From: Arthrobacter mobilis
GTDB taxonomy: Bacteria; Actinomycetota; Actinomycetes; Actinomycetales; Micrococcaceae
Assembly (NCBI RefSeq): GCF_012395835.1
Contig: NZ_JAAZSQ010000008.1
Span: 27,098-91,097, forward strand
Length of the DNA stretch: 64,000 nucleotides
Direction: 5' to 3'
Shown here: positions 57,658 to 64,000 of the stretch, in pieces
How positions within the stretch are numbered: position 1 is the first letter of the stretch
Layout of the letters: the number at the start of each line of letters is the position of its first letter
Notes under the pieces: model-generated
Told to the model about the DNA's origin: nothing
The model's database searches: none
What the model saw: the letters and a program-made list of their open reading frames with translations, nothing else
Made by a program: the position numbers and the translations under genes

Positions 57658-59040
57658 GTGGCCGATTCGGCAACTGCGCAAGAATTCGACATCCTGGTAC
57701 TCGGTGGCGGCAGCGGCGGTTACGCAGCTGCCCTGCGTGCCGTGCAGCTGGGCTTCACCGTAGGTCTGGTCGAGAAGGGCAAGCTGGGCGGCACCTGCCT
57801 GCACAACGGCTGCATCCCCACCAAGGCGCTGCTCCACTCGGCTGAGCTGGCCGACCACGCACGGGAATCGGCGAAGTACGGCATCAACGTCACGCTTGAC
57901 TCCATCGACCTGAACGCTGTGAAGGCCTACAAGGACGGCATCGTCGCCGGCAAGTTCAAGGGCCTGTCCGGGCTGATCAAGGCCAAGGGCATCACCGTCA
58001 TCGAAGGCGAAGGCAAGCTCACCGGCCAGGACACCATCGAGGTCAACGGCACCGCCTACAAGGGCAAGCACATCATCCTGGCCACGGGCTCCTACTCCCG
58101 CACCCTGCCCGGCCTCGAAATCGGCGGCCGCGTCATCACCTCCGACCAGGCCTTGGAAATGACCGAACTGCCGCAGAGCGTCGTGATCCTCGGCGGCGGC
58201 GTCATCGGCGTCGAATTCGCCTCGGTCTGGAAGTCCTTCGGCGTGGACGTGACCATCGTCGAGGGCCTGCCCTCCCTGGTCCCGAACGAAGACCCGGCGA
58301 TCATCAAGAACCTCGAGCGGGCCTTCAAGAAGCGCGGCATCAAGTTCAACACGGGCGTCTTCTTCGAGAAGGTCGAGCAGACGGCCAATGGCGTCACCGT
58401 CACCCTGGCCGACGGCAAGACGTTCGAAGCCGACCTGCTGCTGGTGGCCGTTGGCCGCGGCCCGAGCACCGCCGGGCTGGGCTTCGAGGACGCCGGCATT
58501 ACCGTGGACCGCGGTTTCGTGATCACCAACGAGCGCTGCCACACCGGTGTGGGCAACATCTACGCCGTCGGCGACATCGTCCCGGGCGTGCAGCTGGCCC
58601 ACCGCGGCTTCCAGCAGGGCATCTTCGTGGCCGAGGAAATCGCCGGCCGCAACCCGGCGGTGGTCGAGGACATCAACATCCCGAAGGTGACCTTCTGCGA
58701 GCCGGAGATCGCCTCCGTCGGCCTGAACCAGCCCCAGGCCGAGGAGAAGTTCGGCAAGGAGAACGTCGAGACCGCCGAGTACAACCTGGCCGGCAACGGC
58801 AAGAGCTCCATCCTGGGCACCAGCGGCATTATCAAGATGGTCCGCCAGAAGGACGGCCCCATCGTCGGCATGCACATGATCGGCGGACGTATCGGCGAGC
58901 AGATCGGCGAGGCCCAGCTGATCGTCAGCTGGGAAGCCTACCCGGAGGATGTCGCCGCCCTGATCCACGCCCACCCGACGCAGAACGAATCCCTGGGCGA
59001 GGCCGCCATGGCCCTGGCCGGCCGCCCGCTGCACGGCTAG
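57658..59040 (+). CDS. lpdA: Dihydrolipoyl dehydrogenase
   Basis: The 460-residue flavoenzyme reoxidises dihydrolipoamide for 2-oxoacid dehydrogenase complexes. It shows the FAD loop LVLGGGSGGYAAALRA, the redox disulfide GGTCLHNGCIPTK (Cys47 and Cys52), the NAD loop ILGGGVIGVEFASVW and the C-terminal HAHPTQNESLGEA with the catalytic His-Glu pair. The GTG at 57658 is preceded by GAGGGAG. It lies upstream of sucB, its partner E2. Confidence 0.96.
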   Translation: MADSATAQEFDILVLGGGSGGYAAALRAVQLGFTVGLVEKGKLGGTCLHNGCIPTKALLHSAELADHARESAKYGINVTLDSIDLNAVKAYKDGIVAGKFKGLSGLIKAKGITVIEGEGKLTGQDTIEVNGTAYKGKHIILATGSYSRTLPGLEIGGRVITSDQALEMTELPQSVVILGGGVIGVEFASVWKSFGVDVTIVEGLPSLVPNEDPAIIKNLERAFKKRGIKFNTGVFFEKVEQTANGVTVTLADGKTFEADLLLVAVGRGPSTAGLGFEDAGITVDRGFVITNERCHTGVGNIYAVGDIVPGVQLAHRGFQQGIFVAEEIAGRNPAVVEDINIPKVTFCEPEIASVGLNQPQAEEKFGKENVETAEYNLAGNGKSSILGTSGIIKMVRQKDGPIVGMHMIGGRIGEQIGEAQLIVSWEAYPEDVAALIHAHPTQNESLGEAAMALAGRPLHG

Positions 59041-59059
59041 CACCGGTCCCCCGCCCACG

Positions 59060-59084
59060 CCCCCGGACCATTGGTGTCCGGGGG
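59060..59084 (+). terminator. Short hairpin between lpd and sucB
   Basis: Arms 59060-59068 and 59076-59084 (9 bp, five G:C pairs at the base) enclose a 7-base loop, 20 bases after the lpd stop. It may be a terminator or a partial attenuator. Confidence 0.55.
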
Positions 59085-59157
59085 TCTGCCGGGCCCGCAT
59101 CATTCCTCAGCCGCGCGCTGACTTGGAGAAACACTAATAAGGAGAAACGGGGACGAA

Positions 59158-60897
59158 ATGTCTGAAACCGTGAACTTGCCCGCCCTCGGTGAAAGTGTCA
59201 CCGAAGGTACCGTGACCCGCTGGCTGAAGCAGGTCGGTGACCGGGTCGCAGTAGACGAGCCCCTGCTGGAGGTTTCGACCGACAAGGTCGACACGGAAAT
59301 CCCGTCCCCGGTCGCCGGCGTGATCGAGGAAATCCTGGTGGCTGAGGATGAGACCGCCGACGTCGGCGCCCCGCTGGTCCGGATCGGCACCGGCGAGGGA
59401 ACTGCTGCTGCCGCCGCACCGGCCGCTCCCGCTGCCGAAGCGGCCCCTGCCGAAGCCGCCCCGGCCCCCGCCGCCGAAGCCGCCCCGGCCCCCGCCGCGG
59501 AGGCTGCCCCGCAGGCGGGCGCCGCCGAGGGCACCGACGTGACACTGCCGGCCCTGGGTGAAAGCGTCACCGAAGGTACCGTGACCCGCTGGCTGAAGCA
59601 GGTCGGCGACACCGTGGCAGTGGACGAGGCGCTGCTGGAGGTTTCCACGGACAAGGTCGACACCGAGATCCCCTCCCCCGTTGCCGGTACCGTGCTGGAG
59701 ATCCGGGTCCAGGAAGACGAGACCGCCGAGGTCGGCTCCGTCCTGGCCGTGATCGGCTCCGGCGCCGCGCCCGCTGCCGCTGCCCCGGCTGCTGCCGCGC
59801 CGGCTGCCGCCGAGCCGGTCGCCGCTGCCCCCGCCGAAGAACGCGAAGCCCCGGTGGCACAGCCGGCCGCCGCAGCCGCTCCTGCCCCGGCCCAGCCCGC
59901 GGCTCCGGCCCGGCCTGCCGCTCCGGCCGAGGCCGCCCCGGCTGCTGCTGCCGAATCCGGCGACGCCGGCTATGTCACCCCGCTGGTGCGCAAGCTGGCC
60001 AACCAGCACGGCGTGGACCTGGCTGCCGTCTCCGGCACCGGCGTCGGCGGGCGCATCCGCAAGCAGGACGTACTCGACGCCGTGGCCAAGGCCCCGGCAG
60101 CCGCCCCGGCGGAAGCCCCTGCGGCCGCTGCGGCCGCTGCGGCGCCGTCGGCAGCGGCTCCGGCCCCCGACGCCCGGCGCGGCACTGTCGAGAAGGCCTC
60201 GCGCATCCGCCAGGTCATCGCCCGCCGCATGCGCGAGTCCCTGGACATCTCCACCCAGCTGACCCAGGTCATCGAGGTGGACGTGACCCGGATCGCCAAG
60301 CTCCGCGCGGCTGCCAAGGACAAGTTCCTGGCTCAGAACGGCGTGAAGCTGACCTTCCTGCCCTTCTTCGCCAAGGCCGTGGCCGAGGCCCTGAAGCAGC
60401 ACCCGAAGCTGAACGCTTCCTACGACGAGGCCACGCAGGAAATCACCTACCACAACGCCGAGCACCTGGCGATTGCTGTGGACACCGACAAGGGCCTGCT
60501 GGTTCCGGTGATCAACGACGCCGGCAGCCTGAACCTGGCCGGCCTGGCCGGGCGGATCGCCGACGTTGCCGCGCGCACCCGCAGCAACAAGATCGCCCCG
60601 GACGAGCTTTCGGGCGGTACGTTCAGCATCACCAACATCGGCAGCGTGGGCGCGCTGTTCGACACCCCGATCATCAACCAGCCGCAGGTGGGCATCCTGG
60701 GCACCGGCGCGATCGTGAAGCGGCCCGTGGTGATCACCAACGCGGACGGCGACGACACGATTGCCATCCGTTCGATGGTCTACCTGTCGCTGACCTACGA
60801 CCACCGCCTGGTCGACGGCGCCGATGCCGGACGCTTCCTGCAGACGCTGAAGGCCCGGCTGGAAGAGGGTGCCTTCGAGTCCGACCTCGGCCTCTAG
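59158..60897 (+). CDS. sucB: Dihydrolipoamide acyltransferase (E2) of a 2-oxoacid dehydrogenase, probably SucB/DlaT
   Basis: The 579-residue protein has two lipoyl domains with attachment lysines Lys43 and Lys166, each in [14 protein letters not shown]. Ala/Pro linkers separate them, then a peripheral-subunit-binding domain ([35 protein letters not shown], about 274-312) and a catalytic domain ending [14 protein letters not shown] with His549 and Asp553. In actinobacteria this E2 serves pyruvate dehydrogenase and often supports 2-oxoglutarate dehydrogenase, so the acyl specificity is not certain. Part of the first linker is a DNA-level tandem repeat. AAGGAG precedes the ATG. Confidence 0.94.
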   Translation: MSETVNLPALGESVTEGTVTRWLKQVGDRVAVDEPLLEVSTDKVDTEIPSPVAGVIEEILVAEDETADVGAPLVRIGTGEGTAAAAAPAAPAAEAAPAEAAPAPAAEAAPAPAAEAAPQAGAAEGTDVTLPALGESVTEGTVTRWLKQVGDTVAVDEALLEVSTDKVDTEIPSPVAGTVLEIRVQEDETAEVGSVLAVIGSGAAPAAAAPAAAAPAAAEPVAAAPAEEREAPVAQPAAAAAPAPAQPAAPARPAAPAEAAPAAAAESGDAGYVTPLVRKLANQHGVDLAAVSGTGVGGRIRKQDVLDAVAKAPAAAPAEAPAAAAAAAAPSAAAPAPDARRGTVEKASRIRQVIARRMRESLDISTQLTQVIEVDVTRIAKLRAAAKDKFLAQNGVKLTFLPFFAKAVAEALKQHPKLNASYDEATQEITYHNAEHLAIAVDTDKGLLVPVINDAGSLNLAGLAGRIADVAARTRSNKIAPDELSGGTFSITNIGSVGALFDTPIINQPQVGILGTGAIVKRPVVITNADGDDTIAIRSMVYLSLTYDHRLVDGADAGRFLQTLKARLEEGAFESDLGL

Positions 60898-60923
60898 GGA
60901 GCAGGGCCCGCTCCATTCCAAGA

Positions 60924-60968
60924 CGACGGCGGGTGCCGCTTCCGTACGGGAGGCGGCACCCGCCGTCG
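60924..60968 (+). terminator. Long hairpin terminator after sucB
   Basis: A 16-bp perfect stem pairs 60924-60939 with 60953-60968 and can extend inward with one G-T pair. It lies 26 bases beyond the sucB stop and just before operator C. Confidence 0.8.
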
Positions 60969-60986
60969 CCGCACCCGCAGCTTTCC

Positions 60987-61003
60987 TACTACAGAGGGTA
61001 GAA
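60987..61003. promoter_or_regulatory. BlaI-type operator C
   Basis: TACTACAGAGGGTAGAA matches the TTCTAC-N5-GTAGAA palindrome of the cydA/blaI region with a single mismatch in the left arm and the same 5-base gap. It lies 64 bases upstream of the small membrane protein gene and downstream of the sucB terminator. Confidence 0.68.
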
Positions 61004-61067
61004 AAGTTGCCGCGACATGGGCAAAGATCCGCCCGGATGGCAGTGCGGGGTCGGTAGGATCGACTCT

Positions 61068-61418
61068 ATGCAGATCCTCTACAACATTCTCGTTTTCCTG
61101 CACATCGTCGGTGCGGCCATGATCGTGGGCATCTGGATCGGCAATATGAAGAAGCCCACCGTGCACCCGCGGCAGTTCGACGGCGCAGCCCTCCAGGTGC
61201 TCACCGGCGTTGCCATGATGGGCCTCATTCCCGCCCTGGACATCGATGCGAACTACGTCAAGCTCGGCATCAAGCTCGCCATCGGGCTCGTGGTAGCCGT
61301 CCTGGCCTTCCTCGGTGCGCGCAAGTACAAGCGGAACCAGCCCGTGGCAGCCGGCATGGCGCACGCCGTCGGCGGCCTCGCGCTGCTGAACATCGCGCTG
61401 GCAACGCTCTGGAACTAG
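61068..61418 (+). CDS. Small integral membrane protein, possible BlaI regulon member
   Basis: The 116-residue protein has four hydrophobic helices (ILYNILVFLHIVGAAMIVGIWIG, LQVLTGVAMMGLIPALD, VKLGIKLAIGLVVAVLAFLGA, MAHAVGGLALLNIALATLW). Histidines lie in the first (FLHIVGA) and last (AHAVGG) helices, a placement seen in small haem-binding membrane proteins, though haem binding is only a guess. The ATG at 61068 follows an intergenic region with operator C, so it may be controlled by BlaI. A strong terminator follows at once, so it is probably monocistronic. Confidence 0.85.
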   Translation: MQILYNILVFLHIVGAAMIVGIWIGNMKKPTVHPRQFDGAALQVLTGVAMMGLIPALDIDANYVKLGIKLAIGLVVAVLAFLGARKYKRNQPVAAGMAHAVGGLALLNIALATLWN

Positions 61419-61424
61419 CACCGG

Positions 61425-61464
61425 GCGCGGCGGCCGGCTCCCCTCGGGGAGCCGGCCGCCGCGC
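61425..61464 (+). terminator. 19-bp hairpin terminator
   Basis: Arms 61425-61443 and 61446-61464 are perfectly complementary with a minimal loop; it begins 6 bases after the stop of the membrane protein gene. Confidence 0.85.
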
Positions 61465-61579
61465 GTCCGGTAGCCAGCAGGCCTGCTCCCCCATAGGATG
61501 AAGCAGAGGCCCCGGCACCGCCGGGCACCGGTGGCTACGCATGCCACGGCACCCATTCCCTGTACGAGGAGGAACACAC

Positions 61580-62011
61580 ATGGCTGCAACCCGTTCTGCC
61601 CACACCATCTGGAAGGGCGACCTGTTCACTGGCTCCGGCCAGACCACCCTGGACAGCTCCGGTCTCGGCACCTACGACGTGACCTGGAAGGCGCGTGCCG
61701 AGCAGTCCGAGGGCAAGACCAGCCCCGAGGAGCTGATCGCCGCTGCCCACGCCTCCTGCTTCTCGATGGCCTTCAGCAACATGCTCAAGGAAGCCGGCCA
61801 CGTGGCCGACAGCATCGAGACCCGTGCCGACGTGGACTTCGTGCCCGGCCAGGGCATCACTGAGATCCGCCTGGCTGTCAGCGCCAGCATCCCGGGCATC
61901 AGCGAGGAGGACTTCCAGCGCATCGCCGGCGAGGCCAAGACCGGCTGCCCGGTCTCCCAGGCTCTCGCCTCGGTACCGAGCATCACCCTGCAGGCCGCGC
62001 TCAACAGCTAA
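61580..62011 (+). CDS. OsmC family peroxiredoxin
   Basis: The 143-residue protein has the two catalytic cysteines of the OsmC/Ohr family: Cys60 in AAAHASCFSMAFS and Cys123 in KTGCPVSQAL. The spacing of about 60 residues and the HASC context indicate the OsmC rather than the Ohr branch. Such proteins reduce organic and fatty-acid hydroperoxides with lipoyl or thiol reductants. GAGGAGG precedes the ATG. Confidence 0.94.
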   Translation: MAATRSAHTIWKGDLFTGSGQTTLDSSGLGTYDVTWKARAEQSEGKTSPEELIAAAHASCFSMAFSNMLKEAGHVADSIETRADVDFVPGQGITEIRLAVSASIPGISEEDFQRIAGEAKTGCPVSQALASVPSITLQAALNS

Positions 62012-62093
62012 CGGCCGGGCGCCCGCCCCGGCGGCGCCGGCAACAGGATCAACCGGCAGCTTTGGTTTAACCGGGTGCTGCCTGCCGGCTGTG

Positions 62094-64000
62094 TCAGCGG
62101 CCTGCCAGGCCGGCCGGCTGCGGACGCGCCGGCAGCGGCCCCGGCCGCAGCGACGGGTGGCCGGTGCGCGCCGGCGGCCTGTCGGTGGGCAGTTCCTGGA
62201 GCATCTCCTTCAGGACCCCGACGCCGTATTCGAGCTGCGGGTCCTCGCCCGCGGCGTAGGCGTGCGGCGGGTAGGGCACCTCGATGTCCGGATCCACTCC
62301 GTGATTCTCCACGTTCCACCCGACCCCCTGGGTGAACCAGAAGGCATAGCGCGGCTGGGTCACCCCCGTGCCGTCGGCCAGCGTGAACTTGCCGTCAATG
62401 CCGACCACGCCTCCCCAGGTGCGCACGCCGATCACCGGGCCGATCCCGCGCAGCTTGCAGACCTGGGTGATGATGTCTCCGTCGGACCCGGCGTACTCGT
62501 CTGCCAGCACGACAACCGGTCCGCGCGGGGCGTGCGCCGGGTAGGTGCCCGGCTGCTCGCCGCGGGCCAGGTTCCAGGCCGTGACCTTCCGGCCGATCAG
62601 CTCCGCCACCAGCTGCGAGGTGTGTCCGCCGCGGTTGCGCCGGACATCGACGATGAGCGCGTCCTTGGCGGTCTCCACGTCCAGGTCCCGGTGCAGCTGC
62701 GACCAGCCCCGGGCCACCATGTCGGGGATGTGCAGATAGCCGAACCGGCCCCCGGAAGCGGTCCGCACGGCACGCCGGTTGGCCGACACCCAGTTCTGGT
62801 AGCGCAGCCGCTCCTCGTCGGCGACCGGCACCACTGCGATCCGGCGCTGCCGGCCCTCGTCCGGTCCCGGGCCGTTGACGATGGTCAGTTCCACGGTCCG
62901 CCCGGCGGCACTGACCAGCAGCGGGCCGGGTCCGGCCGCCAGGTCCACCGGAAGCCCGTCCACCGCGGCAATGATGTCCCCGCTGCGGACCGCGGCGCCA
63001 GGAGCGGCCAGCGGCGAGCGCGCCAGCGGATCCGAGGACTCGCCCGGAAGGATGCTGCGCACCGCCCAGCCGGCGCCGGTACGCTCCAGGTCGGCGCCGA
63101 GCAGGCCCTGCCTGCCGGCACCAGGTTCGGCTGCAGGAGGCGGGCTCACGTAGGCATGCGAGGTGCCCAGCTCCCCGTGCACCTCCCAGAGCAGGTCCAC
63201 CAGATCATCGTGCGAGCCCAGCCGCTGCACCAGCGGACGATAGCGCCGGCGGACGCCTTCCCAGTCCAGCCCGGCCATGTCGGCATCCCAGTAGAAGTCC
63301 CGCTGCAGGCGCCAGGTCTCGTCGAAGGCCTGTTCCCAGACCTTGAGCGGATCCAGCATGACCCGGATCCGGCCCAGGTCCACCGCCACACTGTCCGGAG
63401 ACTCGTCCTCGACCTTCCCGGCGGCCGGCACGGCACGCACCTGCTGCTTGTTGATGTAGACAATGCGCTTGCGGTCCCCGGAAACCTCGTAGGCGGACAG
63501 CGCCGGCGCCAGCGTGCTGACCTCGCGGCGGACCAGGTCGAAGCGCTCCAGCCGGTGCGGCTGCGCCGGCTCCTCCGCACTGGCCCGGCCTTCCCCGGTC
63601 ACCCCGGCGGCGTCCGTGGCCAGCCAGAGCAGCGCGCCGTCCACGGCCGCGAGCCGGCTGTAGCGTCCCTGCGGGACCGGCAGCGGGATGATCCGTCCGG
63701 CAATCTGTTCGGGATCGACGGCGACCTTGGGGACGGTGCCGCCCGCTGCCCCGCCGGCATTGTGCCCGGCGTCGTGCCCGTCACCGGCCGGTGCCGTGCC
63801 ATGCACGGCCGGACCGAACGGCGAGGGCGTGCCGGCAGCCAGCGCCACCAGGAAGGGCTTGGTGGACTGCGGGAAGCTCAGGTCGAAGCTGTGCGTGTCG
63901 TAGACCGGGTCGAAGCTGCGCTCGGACAGGAAGGCAGCGAACTTTCCGTCCGGGGTAAACGCCGGGCCGTGGTCGCGGAAGCGCCCGTCGGTGATGTCCA
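62094..64000 (-). CDS. Tricorn-type protease (S41 family), N-terminus outside window
   Basis: The visible 635 codons are the C-terminal part of a tricorn-like peptidase and the frame stays open to the window edge. After the end of a beta-propeller (DITDGRFRDHGPAFTPDGKFAAF...) comes a core with ELGTSHAYVS (the Ser-His of tricorn), a PDZ domain (DLERTGAGWAVRSILPGESSDP... GDIIAAVDGLPV) and the S41 region NRGGHTSQLVAELIGRKV. The nucleophile site YAGSDGDIITQ and VENHGVDPDIEV follow. Such enzymes trim peptides from proteasomal or Clp degradation. The protein has an extra Gly/His-rich insert near 63.75 kb. Confidence 0.9.
   Translation of the reverse strand, partial: DITDGRFRDHGPAFTPDGKFAAFLSERSFDPVYDTHSFDLSFPQSTKPFLVALAAGTPSPFGPAVHGTAPAGDGHDAGHNAGGAAGGTVPKVAVDPEQIAGRIIPLPVPQGRYSRLAAVDGALLWLATDAAGVTGEGRASAEEPAQPHRLERFDLVRREVSTLAPALSAYEVSGDRKRIVYINKQQVRAVPAAGKVEDESPDSVAVDLGRIRVMLDPLKVWEQAFDETWRLQRDFYWDADMAGLDWEGVRRRYRPLVQRLGSHDDLVDLLWEVHGELGTSHAYVSPPPAAEPGAGRQGLLGADLERTGAGWAVRSILPGESSDPLARSPLAAPGAAVRSGDIIAAVDGLPVDLAAGPGPLLVSAAGRTVELTIVNGPGPDEGRQRRIAVVPVADEERLRYQNWVSANRRAVRTASGGRFGYLHIPDMVARGWSQLHRDLDVETAKDALIVDVRRNRGGHTSQLVAELIGRKVTAWNLARGEQPGTYPAHAPRGPVVVLADEYAGSDGDIITQVCKLRGIGPVIGVRTWGGVVGIDGKFTLADGTGVTQPRYAFWFTQGVGWNVENHGVDPDIEVPYPPHAYAAGEDPQLEYGVGVLKEMLQELPTDRPPARTGHPSLRPGPLPARPQPAGLAGR

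Overview
The window looks like chromosomal core DNA of a high-GC Gram-positive bacterium, most likely an Arthrobacter-type member of the Micrococcaceae. The evidence is the very high GC, frequent GTG starts, many actinobacteria-restricted protein families (DUF3159, DUF3710, DUF3093, DUF4193, DUF5998, DUF4192, DUF7455, SepH, PAC2 protein) and a gene order shared in part with the Mycobacterium tuberculosis stretch Rv2689c to Rv2699c. I see no rRNA, tRNA, insertion sequence, prophage or CRISPR array. The two window edges cut genes: a DUF1326 gene at the left and a tricorn-type protease at the right.

Layout. 1-5 kb: small accessory genes (a frameshifted DUF1326 gene, a DUF2182 membrane protein, a DUF2905 protein, a GIY-YIG-like protein, a lipoprotein, an AHSA1/SRPBCC protein). 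5.1-12.2 kb, all minus strand: dxs, an aldo/keto reductase, a nucleoside hydrolase and a three-gene ECF transporter of unknown substrate. 12.4-16 kb: aconitase and a divergent MarR regulator sharing two palindromic operators and face-to-face promoters. 16-24.4 kb: the block shared with mycobacteria (RNA methyltransferase, KimA/APC-type permease, two TrkA/Ceo potassium proteins, DUF3159, OB-fold protein, DUF3710, dUTPase, DUF3093, DUF4193). 24.6-33.2 kb: SepH, a phosphodiesterase-like protein, DUF5998, a GNAT/acyl-CoA-synthetase fusion and topoisomerase IV subunit A. 33.3-42.5 kb: DinB-like and double-GNAT proteins, then cydA-cydB-cydDC (cytochrome bd oxidase and its assembly exporter) divergent from a BlaI repressor and an M56 metalloprotease. 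42.6-47.5 kb: an asparagine/aspartate catabolic unit (GntR regulator, asparaginase, aspartase, permease). 47.5-55.7 kb: topoisomerase IV subunit B, DUF7455, the principal sigma factor, DUF4192, an MFS transporter and a PAC2 protein. 55.9-64 kb: leucyl aminopeptidase, the lpd-sucB pair of 2-oxoacid dehydrogenase subunits, a small membrane protein, an OsmC peroxidase-like protein and the tricorn-type protease.

The most interesting signals are regulatory. A 17-bp palindrome (TTCTAC-N5-GTAGAA) occurs twice between cydA and blaI and, with one mismatch, a third time 20 kb away in front of an uncharacterised small membrane protein; this suggests a BlaI-type respiratory regulon. The aconitase/MarR intergenic region carries overlapping divergent promoters whose -35 boxes lie inside two operator palindromes. 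The nucleoside hydrolase-ECF gene set resembles salvage systems for modified nucleosides such as queuosine, and may be transcribed with dxs.
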